From contig NZ_RXHJ01000022.1 of NCBI RefSeq assembly GCF_003955685.1, forward strand, positions 1-39,678: a DNA stretch of 39,678 nucleotides, given 5' to 3'. Under the pieces are notes generated by a model. The model was not told where the DNA came from, did not search any database, and saw only the letters and a program-made list of their open reading frames with translations. Of this stretch, positions 8,207 to 15,992 are shown one piece after another (the first letter of the stretch is position 1; the number at the start of each line of letters is the position of its first letter). This stretch comes from Corynebacterium hylobatis. GTDB lineage: Bacteria; Actinomycetota; Actinomycetes; Mycobacteriales; Mycobacteriaceae. Made by a program: the position numbers and the translations under genes.

Positions 8207-9016
8207 GTGAAGGCTCTTGATCTGGTGAAGGAATGGCCCGTCGATAATTTTGCTGCGGCGGTCATCGACGGCGACGACATCCACCGCGTGGGTGACCTGG
8301 GCAAGGTCTTCCACCTGATGAGCGTGACCAAACCCCTGAGCGCCTACGGCTTTCTCATGGCGATGGAGGAGGGCGTCTTTGAGTTCGACACCCCGCTCGG
8401 CCCGGACGGCTCCACCGTGCGTCATCTGCTGGCGCACGCCTCCGGCGTCGGCTTCAAGGAGACCGACCGGGTGCGCGGGCCGGGGGAGCGGCGGATCTAC
8501 TCCAACTACGGTTTCCAGATTCTTGCCGACGCCGTCTCCGAAGCCGCCGAGATGGACTTCGCCGAGTACCTCCGCCAGGGCGTGATGGAGCCGCTGAACA
8601 TGCAGTGGACCCGTCTGCTCGGCGAGGCCGGCTGGGAGGCCCAGGGCACCGCCCACGACCTGATCACCTTCCTCCTCGAGCTGCTCAACCCCACCCTCCT
8701 CCACCCCTCCACCATGGCCGAGGCCACCACCGTCCAGTTCCCCGATCTGTCCGGCATCGTCCCCGGCTACGGCATGATGAAACCCTGCCCCTGGGGCCTC
8801 GGCTTTGAGATCAAGGGCGACAAGGATCCGCACTGGACCGGCCCCAACATGCCCGCGGACACCTTCGGCCACTTCGGACAGTCCGGTACCTACATCTGGG
8901 TCGCGCCAGGCACCGGCCGCGCGATGGTCGCGCTCACCGACCGCCCCTTCGGCGACTGGGCCAAACCGCTGTGGGCGGAGACGAATGCGGCGATCTGGGA
9001 GGAGCTGGAGGGGTAG
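8207..9016 (+). CDS. Serine hydrolase, beta-lactamase class C / esterase fold
   Basis: A 269-residue member of the class C beta-lactamase, DD-peptidase and esterase superfamily. The nucleophile motif SVTK is at 39-42 (S39, K42), YSN at 98-100 matches the Y-x-N motif, and HFGQSGT at 222-228 stands in for the KTG box, a form common in esterase-like family members. There is no signal peptide, so it probably works in the cytoplasm as an esterase or small peptidase rather than as a resistance enzyme. It is shorter than AmpC (about 360 aa) and lacks part of the helical domain. It starts with GTG 6 bases after the alpha/beta hydrolase stop, with an AGGGTGAAG stretch upstream. It ends 3 bases from the convergent DUF1707 gene, so the two transcripts must overlap. 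Confidence 0.9.
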   Translation: MKALDLVKEWPVDNFAAAVIDGDDIHRVGDLGKVFHLMSVTKPLSAYGFLMAMEEGVFEFDTPLGPDGSTVRHLLAHASGVGFKETDRVRGPGERRIYSNYGFQILADAVSEAAEMDFAEYLRQGVMEPLNMQWTRLLGEAGWEAQGTAHDLITFLLELLNPTLLHPSTMAEATTVQFPDLSGIVPGYGMMKPCPWGLGFEIKGDKDPHWTGPNMPADTFGHFGQSGTYIWVAPGTGRAMVALTDRPFGDWAKPLWAETNAAIWEELEG

Positions 9017-9019
9017 ACA

Positions 9020-9748
9020 TCAGCCCCCGAACAACTTGTTCCACACACTGTTCGAACCCGGCACCGGTTTGGTGATCACCTTCAGGCTGCTGCCCCGGAT
9101 TGAGCCGGTGAGCACCACACGCGGTGCGTTGGGGTGGGGCTGGCTGGTGTCGATGGTCATGCTCGACCAGCTGTCACTGAGACGGTTCTCCACGTAGACC
9201 CCCGGTGGCACGATGATCTCGATGGTGGCGATGGTCGCCTGGATGTCGAAGGTGCATACCGGGGCCTCGGCCTGGGCCTGACGCAGATCCAGCTTGAGCG
9301 TCGCGCCGTTGAGCTTGAAGGTCGAGTACGCCGGCACCGTCCACACACCCGTGCGCTTGACCTCACCCATCGTGGAGACCACTGGCTGGGTGTGCGCCGG
9401 GATGGGACGGTATTCCGCATCGGGCTGGGCCATCGGCATCGGCTGCGGCGTCAGTCCCGGGACCTGGCCGGGGTAGTGCTGCGGCAGGTTCTGGTGGGGC
9501 TGTGGCGGCTGCGGAGGCTGCTGCGGGGCAGGGGTCTGGAACTGCTGCGGCTGCTGGGCCTGCGGCGGATGGTACGTCAGGTACTGCACCCGGATGCGGT
9601 CCAGGACGGACTTGTCGTGGGTGGACCACACCACTTCCGTCAGCCGGTCGAACTCCTCGAACTGGAGACGGCCGGCCCCGACCAGGCGGGTCAGGTCGGC
9701 GTGAAGCTGTTCGCGGTCCTCATCGCGCGGGGGTACGGGGCGGTTCAT
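9020..9748 (-). CDS. DUF1707 and LiaF-like C-terminal domain protein
   Basis: A 242-residue protein. An N-terminal DUF1707 (SHOCT-like) domain lies at about residues 5-50 (RDEDREQLHADLTRLVGAGR, EEFDRLTEVV). A Pro/Gln-rich linker of about 70 residues follows (repeated PQ and PPQ). The C-terminal beta-helix-like domain resembles the cell-wall-active antibiotics response (LiaF/DUF2154) fold, with FKLNGATLKLDLRQAQ, IEIIVPPGVYVENRL and the closing VVLTGSIRGSSLKV. There is no membrane segment, so it is a soluble cytoplasmic protein. Actinobacterial relatives are widespread and mostly uncharacterised, with an envelope-stress role suspected from the LiaF-like domain. The ATG at 9746-9748 is chosen; a GTG at 9758-9760 in the same frame is the alternative. 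It converges on the serine hydrolase gene. Confidence 0.85.
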   Translation of the reverse strand: MNRPVPPRDEDREQLHADLTRLVGAGRLQFEEFDRLTEVVWSTHDKSVLDRIRVQYLTYHPPQAQQPQQFQTPAPQQPPQPPQPHQNLPQHYPGQVPGLTPQPMPMAQPDAEYRPIPAHTQPVVSTMGEVKRTGVWTVPAYSTFKLNGATLKLDLRQAQAEAPVCTFDIQATIATIEIIVPPGVYVENRLSDSWSSMTIDTSQPHPNAPRVVLTGSIRGSSLKVITKPVPGSNSVWNKLFGG

Positions 9749-9877
9749 GCTGGAGTTCACCCTGCCCACGATACCGGGGAGCCGATCATGTCGGTAACGC
9801 AGCACGGGAGGGCAATCAGGAGAACGGACACCACCCTTCTGTGTGCCCGCGCCGACACCATCGGGGGCGTCGAGAAG

Positions 9878-9911
9878 CAAGAAGAAACCCGCCCGCAGAG
9901 ATCTCGGGCGG
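9878..9911 (-). terminator. Rho-independent terminator of the salicylate operon
   Basis: CCCGCCCG at 9887-9894 and CGGGCGGG at 9904-9911 form a perfect stem. On the minus strand TTTCTTCTT follows it. It lies 14 bases after the end of the salicylyl-AMP ligase gene. Confidence 0.85.
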
Positions 9912-9924
9912 GGGAGCTGGCTGT

Positions 9925-11592
9925 TTACTGCTCTTCAGCAGCCAGTTTCGCGGCGATGTCCTCACGGAGCACCTTCTTGTCGATCTTCCGGATCTTGGTC
10001 ATGGGCAACCGGTCGACGATCTCGATGCGCTCGGGCAGGTTGTGCGCGGCTATGCCGACCTCCCGCAGGTGCTCACACGCCTGCTCTAGCGTCAGCGTGT
10101 GTCCATCCCGGATCACGGCGTACAGGCAGACCTTCTCGCCGTAGACCTCATCGGGCATGGCCACTACGGCGAGCTGTTCAACGCCATCGATCTGGTAGAG
10201 GAGGGATTCGACCTCCTCGGCGGAGATCTTCTCCCCACCGCGGTTGATGATGTCCTTGTCGCGCCCCTGGACCACGAGGTTACCGTCGGGGCGGCGGACC
10301 ACCACGTCACCGGGGCAGTACCAGCCGTCCAGGAAGGATTTCTCGTTGGCCTCCGGGGCATTGAAGTAACCGCGCGGGGTGTAGGGTCCGCGGGTGAGCA
10401 GCAGACCGCGTTCGCCGTCGGGCAGGTCGTTGCCCTCGGGATCGACGATGCGTACCTCGTCATGGGGGCTGACCGGTCGGCCCTGCGTGGTGGTGATGAC
10501 CTCTTCCGGGTCATCGAGCCGGGTCATGTTGATCAGGCCCTCCGCCATGCCGTAGACCTGCTGCAGGGTGGCGCCGAGCACGGCCTGCACCCGCGGGGCG
10601 AGCTCGTCCGGCATGCGGGAACCGCCGACCTGCAGCACCCTCAGGGAGACGGTCTTGCCGGTGCGGTGTTCCGCTTCGTGGGCGATCCACCGCTGGGCCA
10701 CGGCGGGGACCACCACGGCGGTGGTCACCTGTTCCTGTTCCATGGCCTCGAAGACCTTCACCGGGTTCGGCGAGGGTGCAAGCACGGAGGTGGCGCCGAC
10801 GGTGAGCGCTCCGAGGACACCGGGGCAGGCCAGGCCGAAGTTATGGGTCAGCGGCAGGGCGGCGAGCTGGACATCATCCTCGGTCAGCCCGGCCACCTCG
10901 GAGCACACCTCGATGTTGTAGGCGTAGTCGTTGTGGGTGCGGGTGATCAGTTTCGGCAGTCCGGTGGTGCCGCCGGAGAGCTGGAAGAGTGCGGGCAGGA
11001 GCGGATCGATGCTGATCGCATCCAGTTCCGCGGTCTGTGCGGGGCTCAGGTCCAGGGGAGCGAGCAGGTCGTCCAGTGAGCGGGCGTGGGGGCCGTGGTC
11101 GCGGGCGATGAAGCTCCACTCGAGGGTGTCGACCTCGTTCTCGAGTTCCTGCGTCAGGGGGCGGAAGTCGAAGTCGCGCCAGGTGTCCATGGTGAACAGG
11201 GCGCGGGCCTGGGATCGTGCGCTGATATGGGTGAGTTCGTAGCGGCGGTGGCCGGCCAGCGCCATGACGGGAATGACCCCGGTGCGGAAGCAGGCCAGCA
11301 GCAGGACCACCAGCTGCCAGGAGTTGGGCAGGACGATGACCACCCGGTCCTGCTCCCGGAAGCCGAGTTCGCGCATCCGCCAGGCTGCGGCGTTGGCGCG
11401 GTCGATGACCTCTCGGTAGCTCAGGCGGGAGCCGTCCCCGGTGTCCACCAGGGCGGTTTTCGAGGGTGAGCTGCGGGCGGTGTCCTCGATGTACTGGAAC
11501 AGGTTGCGGTCCTGCCACAGTCCTTCCGAGCGGTAGAACTCGACCAGTTCCTCCGGCCACGGAACCATGCCCGGCATCGGTGTCTCAGTCAT
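9925..11592 (-). CDS. sdgA: Salicylyl-AMP ligase (aryl acid adenylating enzyme)
   Basis: A 555-residue member of the EntE/DhbE aryl-acid adenylation group of the ANL superfamily. The P-loop-like A3 motif is LSGGTTGLPK (205-214). HN at 250-251 is the aryl-acid pocket histidine-asparagine pair of 2,3-dihydroxybenzoate and salicylate activating enzymes. The A5 motif is YGMAEG (347-352), the A7/A8 region contains GDVVVRRPDGN and GRDKDIINRGGEKIS, and the catalytic lysine region is MTKIRKIDKK near the end. There is no carrier-protein domain. By itself it could be a siderophore enzyme. Here it lies in one operon with a CoA-ligase-like gene and an aryl-CoA hydroxylase, the order described for sdgA-sdgB-sdgC of Streptomyces sp. 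WA46, where salicylate is first adenylated, then moved to CoA, then 5-hydroxylated. GGGAG lies 6 bases before the ATG. Confidence 0.85.
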   Translation of the reverse strand: MTETPMPGMVPWPEELVEFYRSEGLWQDRNLFQYIEDTARSSPSKTALVDTGDGSRLSYREVIDRANAAAWRMRELGFREQDRVVIVLPNSWQLVVLLLACFRTGVIPVMALAGHRRYELTHISARSQARALFTMDTWRDFDFRPLTQELENEVDTLEWSFIARDHGPHARSLDDLLAPLDLSPAQTAELDAISIDPLLPALFQLSGGTTGLPKLITRTHNDYAYNIEVCSEVAGLTEDDVQLAALPLTHNFGLACPGVLGALTVGATSVLAPSPNPVKVFEAMEQEQVTTAVVVPAVAQRWIAHEAEHRTGKTVSLRVLQVGGSRMPDELAPRVQAVLGATLQQVYGMAEGLINMTRLDDPEEVITTTQGRPVSPHDEVRIVDPEGNDLPDGERGLLLTRGPYTPRGYFNAPEANEKSFLDGWYCPGDVVVRRPDGNLVVQGRDKDIINRGGEKISAEEVESLLYQIDGVEQLAVVAMPDEVYGEKVCLYAVIRDGHTLTLEQACEHLREVGIAAHNLPERIEIVDRLPMTKIRKIDKKVLREDIAAKLAAEEQ

Positions 11593-11643
11593 CTGTGTCT
11601 CCCACCTTCCCGCGGCTCACCCGCGTTCGTTGCTCTGTCTTGT

Positions 11644-13443
11644 CTACCCCACAGGCTGCAGGGTCGGCTGGCGCAGACCCGTCACCTGGAGGTCGCCGTT
11701 CGACGTGGCCACCAGGTCCACGGAGATGGTCTCTGCCTGCTGGTCAGTCTCCAGTGCGGCGGCCAGGGCGGCCAGCAGCTTATCGACGCCCACCGTATCC
11801 ACCCGTCCGTTCTCCCCGCGCAGCAGTGCCGCGCCGCGGAGCTCGTCGAGCATCTCAGCCGCCAGGCCCTCGACGATGGGGGCCACGCGGACGGACTCGT
11901 CACCGAGACCCTCACCACCGAAGCCGAGTGCCACGGTCACACCGAAGATATTATCCCGGCGGGCCTGTGCAAGCAGGCGGATTCCGGTGGCGTTCTCATC
12001 CACGCTCAGACCCAGGGCTGTGGTGTCCTCGATTCCGGTGAGCGCGGCCGCAGTGACGGCGGGGCGGTTCTTGAGGAACTGCGCCCGGGCGTCCGCAGCC
12101 AGGGCGCGCAGGCCCACTGCCAGAGCGGTCGGCCCCAGCACCAGCGGAACATTCTGCTCCACGGCCTTGGCAGCGGCGGCACCCACGATGTCCACGGTGC
12201 CGTCGACGGCGGCGAGGACGGGTACGTCCTGTACCCCGGACTCGATGAACTCAGTGGTCAGGTTGAGGGTCTCCTCGACGATGGCGAAGGCGCCGATGGC
12301 GTCGATGTTATCGTCCTCGCCGACAGCGGCGATGACCTCGCGCAGGCCCGGGGCCGGGCGGCCGGTGTCCACCGGGTTCTTCATGTGGGTCATCGGGGGC
12401 AGCATCGAGCTGATCTTCTCGAAGGGGCCCTGTGCCAGCTCCGGCAGCGCAATCCCATCGGTCTGGAGGCGGTCGGCGATGATCATGCCCGGGCCGGCCT
12501 GGCCGGTGACGAAGGCGATCTTCGGCTCTGCCTTGGGGGCGATGCGGCGTGCGGAGAGGGCTATGGCGGCGTCGGCAAGCTCCTGCTCCGTGTCGACGAC
12601 CACGGCACCGGCCTGCTCCAGGATGGAGCGGGTGAGCTGCCAGGAGGTGTCCAGGGAACCGGTGTGGCGGCGCGCGAACTCCTTGATGTCGGTGCGCCCG
12701 ATGACCAGCGCGACGACGGGCTTGCGGGTGGTGGCCTCGCGGATGGCGTTGATCAGGCGGGGGCCGTCCTCGACCTTCTCGATGTGCAGCGCGATGACCT
12801 CGGTCTGCTCATCCTCGGTGAGGTACTCCACCACCTCGGTGGCGGTGAGGTTGATGGCGCCGCCGATGCCCAGGCCCAGGCGGATGCCACGGCCGGAACG
12901 GTGCAGGTTGTAGCAGGTGGCCAGGTTGACGCCGCCGCTGGAGGAGACGACGGAGATGTTGCCCGTCTTCAGATCCTTCACGGTGGGGACGAAGCAGGCC
13001 AGGAGATCCTCGCCCGGCAGGAAGAATCCGGAGGTGTTCGGGCCGAGCAGGCGGAGACCGGTGTCCTCGAGAACCTGGAGGAGCTCTTCCTCGAAGCCGT
13101 CGCCCGGGCCGCCGGCCTCGCTGAAACCACCGGAGCAGACCAGTGCTGCACCGACGCCGGCCTCGGATGCCTCGCGGAGGGCAGCGGCGGTGGGAGCGGC
13201 CGGGATGCAGGAGATGGCCAGATCCATCGGGCCTTCGGCAGCGACGGCCTCAGCGACGGAGGTGTAGAGACCCTCGCCGCCGCGGGGGTTGATGCCGACG
13301 ACTGGGCCGGGGAAGTCTGCCAGAGACTTGATCATGATGCTGCCGAGCTTATCGGGGTTCTCGGAGGCGCCGATCACGACGATGCCGCGCGGCTGGAACA
13401 GCGGCCTGAGGTTCTCGGTCACGGACTGGGTGGTGTTGGTCAT
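11644..13443 (-). CDS. sdgB: Salicylyl-CoA synthetase (NDP-forming acyl-CoA synthetase-like, truncated ATP-grasp)
   Basis: A 599-residue protein related to NDP-forming acyl-CoA synthetases. It has a CoA-binding Rossmann domain (about 10-140, GASENP at 25-30) and a succinyl-CoA-ligase-like domain (about 155-300, SSSGG at 167-171, with the phosphohistidine position kept as H260 in RRHTGSL). A second ligase domain follows to about 445. The expected ATP-grasp domain of about 220 residues is shortened. Residues 488-540 (GIRLLAQARRDNIFGVTVAL to RGAALL) match its back half, but the front half with the ATP-binding lysine region is absent. In the Streptomyces salicylate pathway the partner SdgB turns salicylyl-AMP into salicylyl-CoA, so it need not bind ATP; the truncation agrees with that. 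It begins 2 bases after the sdgC stop with AGGAAG upstream (translational coupling) and ends 51 bases before sdgA. Confidence 0.82.
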   Translation of the reverse strand: MTNTTQSVTENLRPLFQPRGIVVIGASENPDKLGSIMIKSLADFPGPVVGINPRGGEGLYTSVAEAVAAEGPMDLAISCIPAAPTAAALREASEAGVGAALVCSGGFSEAGGPGDGFEEELLQVLEDTGLRLLGPNTSGFFLPGEDLLACFVPTVKDLKTGNISVVSSSGGVNLATCYNLHRSGRGIRLGLGIGGAINLTATEVVEYLTEDEQTEVIALHIEKVEDGPRLINAIREATTRKPVVALVIGRTDIKEFARRHTGSLDTSWQLTRSILEQAGAVVVDTEQELADAAIALSARRIAPKAEPKIAFVTGQAGPGMIIADRLQTDGIALPELAQGPFEKISSMLPPMTHMKNPVDTGRPAPGLREVIAAVGEDDNIDAIGAFAIVEETLNLTTEFIESGVQDVPVLAAVDGTVDIVGAAAAKAVEQNVPLVLGPTALAVGLRALAADARAQFLKNRPAVTAAALTGIEDTTALGLSVDENATGIRLLAQARRDNIFGVTVALGFGGEGLGDESVRVAPIVEGLAAEMLDELRGAALLRGENGRVDTVGVDKLLAALAAALETDQQAETISVDLVATSNGDLQVTGLRQPTLQPVG

Positions 13444-13445
13444 GT

Positions 13446-14975
13446 CTACTTCCTTGCGATGGCGTCCGTGCGGCCGGACAGGATTTCAGTGCGGGCGTGG
13501 TCTTCGGCGTAGGCATCATCGGTGTCGTCGACGATGACGGTGGGGATGTCGCGGACGAGGCGGAATTCTTCCGAGACCAGACGGCGGGTCAGGCTGTCGC
13601 CGCCCTGGACGACGATGAAGGAGGCGTTCTCGATCTTGCCCACCAGGTCAGCGACCTCGGTGTCCCGGGCCGGGGCCTCGATGACTTTGCCACCTGCTGC
13701 GGCGATGTCGAGGACGGTGCCGTCAGCGCTGAGGGTGAACCCGTCGAAGGAGAGCAGGCGGCCGGCGAAGTCAGTACCGTTCAGCGCCAGGGGAGTCCGT
13801 AGCGGCTCCGTGCCGTAGCGGCTCTGCCAGGCGTTCTCTGCGGCCTCGGCGAACTCTGGGTCGCGCTTGCGGATCTTCTCCAGGGTGATGGAACGGGTGA
13901 AGAAGTGGAAGGTGAACTTCAGCGGATCAAAAGCGTTGTGGTAGCGGCCGAAATACTCCCACCAGGACAGCGAGGGCCGCGCCTGGGTCTGCACCTTGTT
14001 CACGCGGGGCTGCGCAAGCTTCTCATAACGGGCGAAGGCCGCCTGGATGTCGTCCGGGGATTCCGCCAGGGCCTCGGCCAGGGCGATGGAGTCCTCCATG
14101 GCCATCTTCGTGCCGGAACCGACGGAGAAGTGGGCGGTGTGGATCGCGTCGCCCAGGAAGACGACGTTGTCCTTGTACCAGGTGCGGGTGGAACGGCCGC
14201 GGAAGTTGGACCAGCGGGAGTTGTTGACCACGATCTCCTTGCTCTGGATCTCCTCGGCGAAGAGCTCCTCCAGGTACTCCTTCGACTTCATGTCGGAGAC
14301 TCCCGGCGGCTGGGTGACGTCGAACTCGTCCAGGCCCGCGTTGCGCCAGGTCTGCTCGTCGGCCTCCACGATGAAGGTGGAGATCTTATCGCTGATCGGG
14401 TAAGCGTGGACCGCGAAGTTGCCGTGCTCGTTCTGGCGGTGAAGGAAGGTCAGTCCGTCGAAGATGTGGGTGGTGCCGAACCAGATGAACTTGGCGCTGG
14501 CGACCTCGAGGGTGTGGCCGAGGGCCTCCTCACCGACGTACTCACGGGCCTTGGAGTTCGTGCCGTCGGCCGCGACGATGACGTCGTAGTCGGCCAGATC
14601 AGCAACGGTGCGGTCGGACTCGAAGTGCAGGATCGCGCCGGCGGCGCGGGCCCGCTCACGCATGAGGCTCAGCAGCTCCCGACGGTGGATTGCGGACATG
14701 CCGTTGCCGGTGAAGGAGTGCTTCTCACCCTTGGCCAGGACATCGATGGTGTCCCAGTGAGCGCCGTAAGCCGCCAGGGCGTCCTGCAGGACCGGGTCAG
14801 CCTCGTTGATGTAGCGGAGGGTGGCGTCGGAGAAGACGACACCGAAACCGAAGACGTCCTCCTCTCGGTTGCGTTCGAAGATCTCGACGTGCGAGTCCGG
14901 CAGCTTCTGCTTGATCAGCTGTCCGGCGAACAGGCCTCCCGGGCCCCCTCCGATGATCGCTACACGCAGTCCCAT
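13446..14975 (-). CDS. sdgC: Salicylyl-CoA 5-hydroxylase (FAD monooxygenase)
   Basis: A 509-residue flavin monooxygenase. The FAD-binding GGGPGG is at 9-14, the DG motif is ADGTN near 137, and the second FAD motif is FLGDAIHTAHFSVGSGTKMA from 273. The surrounding sequence resembles the monooxygenase half of anthraniloyl-CoA monooxygenase (2-aminobenzoyl-CoA monooxygenase/reductase) and SdgC, which put a hydroxyl on C5 of an ortho-substituted benzoyl-CoA. The product here would be gentisyl-CoA, released to gentisate. After about residue 390 there is an extra domain of about 115 residues, from PLRTPLALNG to the end, where the anthraniloyl enzyme has its old-yellow-enzyme reductase. This one is too short to be an active reductase. 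AGGAGG lies 8 bases before the ATG. It is the first gene of the operon. No gentisate 1,2-dioxygenase or thioesterase is in the window. Confidence 0.88.
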   Translation of the reverse strand: MGLRVAIIGGGPGGLFAGQLIKQKLPDSHVEIFERNREEDVFGFGVVFSDATLRYINEADPVLQDALAAYGAHWDTIDVLAKGEKHSFTGNGMSAIHRRELLSLMRERARAAGAILHFESDRTVADLADYDVIVAADGTNSKAREYVGEEALGHTLEVASAKFIWFGTTHIFDGLTFLHRQNEHGNFAVHAYPISDKISTFIVEADEQTWRNAGLDEFDVTQPPGVSDMKSKEYLEELFAEEIQSKEIVVNNSRWSNFRGRSTRTWYKDNVVFLGDAIHTAHFSVGSGTKMAMEDSIALAEALAESPDDIQAAFARYEKLAQPRVNKVQTQARPSLSWWEYFGRYHNAFDPLKFTFHFFTRSITLEKIRKRDPEFAEAAENAWQSRYGTEPLRTPLALNGTDFAGRLLSFDGFTLSADGTVLDIAAAGGKVIEAPARDTEVADLVGKIENASFIVVQGGDSLTRRLVSEEFRLVRDIPTVIVDDTDDAYAEDHARTEILSGRTDAIARK

Positions 14976-14997
14976 GGTGTGGTCCTCCTCTTTCGGG

Positions 14998-15025
14998 TTT
15001 ATAAGTGTGTTCTACCTCTCAGGAA
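14998..15025 (-). promoter_or_regulatory. Candidate promoter of the sdgCBA operon
   Basis: On the minus strand, TTCCTG (15025-15020) and TATAAA (15003-14998) are 16 bases apart, placing the start about 15 bases before the sdgC ribosome-binding site. The -10 element is good and the -35 element is weak, as expected for a regulated promoter. Confidence 0.45.
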
Positions 15026-15063
15026 CGGAGGGTAACTACTTTTCGTGTATCGCGCAAGTTTTG

Positions 15064-15873
15064 TTACATATCTAGGCGTGTCGGAGTGATCATGTCCGCC
15101 GCGTAGGACATCGACAAGGCTGCGAGCATGTCATGCACCGCCACAAAGGTCTGGAACGCCCGCCCGCCCAGCCACCCTTCCGGCTGCAAAATGCGGGGCA
15201 GGAAAGGGTCGAGGAAGAGCACCTGGCGGTAGGTGGTGATGATCTCGATGCGGTCGCGCAGCGCCTGGCGCGGCTCCAGCTCCGAAATATCACGCAGCCG
15301 GTAATTCTCCCACCGGTCGAGGAAGTCCGCATACCAGGCATCCAGGCTGCTCAGGTCCCAGCAGCGCGCCACCAGCACGCGGTCTTTCTCCAGCGAGCCG
15401 GTCTCCATGATGACCACGTCGATCTGGCCGTCACCCTCCACGTTGAGCAGTTTCTCCACATCCGCCGTGTTCTGCCTGGGCGAGATCCAGGAACTGGAGT
15501 TGAGCTGGCCGAACCCCTCCCAGCTGAGGATCCGCTTGAGGCGGTCGCGCCGAGCACGTTCCTTCTCGGGGATCTGCATCATCACCAGCGTCCAGCGGCC
15601 CACCCACTCCCGGATCGGGGGACGGAAGATGCGCTCATGGCCCGCGTCCAGGTACTGGACGAGCTTGGGTGTCATCCGGTAGCTGGTCTCCCGTCCCTGA
15701 CGCTCGGTCTCGAACCACCCTTCCTTCCGCATCCTGGACATGGTGACACGGGTAGTGGGGGCGCCTATGTCGAAGTCCTCCAGCAGTTCGGTGATCACCG
15801 CCAGGCGAATCTCCCCTCCCAGGTAACGGGCGTAGTCACCGTACAGGTCAAAGACCAGTTCACGGGCTTTCAT
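15064..15873 (-). CDS. PaaX-family transcriptional regulator
   Basis: A 269-residue protein with the PaaX layout. An N-terminal winged helix-turn-helix (about 1-75: ELVFDLYGDYAR, then TTRVTMSRMRKEGW, the recognition helix) is followed by a central ferredoxin-like domain (about 90-180, WTLVMMQIPEKERARRDRLK) and the C-terminal PaaX_C domain (FLDPFLPRILQPEGWLGGRA). PaaX proteins are repressors released by an aryl-CoA (phenylacetyl-CoA in the type case). In this place, between sdgCBA and an aromatic-acid importer, the likely effector is salicylyl-CoA or gentisyl-CoA; that is inference. GGAG lies 7 bases before the ATG at 15871-15873. It shares a 119-base divergent region with the importer and is transcribed in the direction of sdgCBA, 88 bases upstream of sdgC. 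Confidence 0.9.
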   Translation of the reverse strand: MKARELVFDLYGDYARYLGGEIRLAVITELLEDFDIGAPTTRVTMSRMRKEGWFETERQGRETSYRMTPKLVQYLDAGHERIFRPPIREWVGRWTLVMMQIPEKERARRDRLKRILSWEGFGQLNSSSWISPRQNTADVEKLLNVEGDGQIDVVIMETGSLEKDRVLVARCWDLSSLDAWYADFLDRWENYRLRDISELEPRQALRDRIEIITTYRQVLFLDPFLPRILQPEGWLGGRAFQTFVAVHDMLAALSMSYAADMITPTRLDM

Positions 15874-15941
15874 GGCATCGCTCCATTTCCTTATTTTTCC
15901 TGCAGTCTTGTGATTCAGGACACTTTGTGTTGTTATCTGTA

Positions 15942-15949
15942 ATGTAACA
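15942..15949. promoter_or_regulatory. Motif shared by both salicylate-cluster control regions
   Basis: ATGTAACA here, in the regulator/importer divergent region, is the exact reverse complement of TGTTACAT at 15062-15069 upstream of sdgC. Around it, GTGTT and AACAC (starting at 15928 and ending at 15950) form a loose dyad. It is a candidate half-site for the PaaX-family regulator, unproven. Confidence 0.25.
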
Positions 15950-15992
15950 CTTCATCGTAGATTCGTATCTGCACCGTTCACTGGGGAGAGCA

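Noticed and set aside
7475..8872. A 465-codon minus-strand frame over the two hydrolase genes
   Set aside because: Both hydrolases on the plus strand carry complete catalytic motifs. The antisense product has none.
8207..9016. A beta-lactam resistance gene
   Set aside because: There is no signal peptide, the protein is short for class C enzymes, and HFGQSGT stands in place of KTG; an esterase-like hydrolase is more likely.
9925..11592. A siderophore (dihydroxybenzoate) activation gene
   Set aside because: The enzyme type would allow it, but no isochorismate, carrier protein or NRPS genes are near, and the operon partners act on aryl-CoA.
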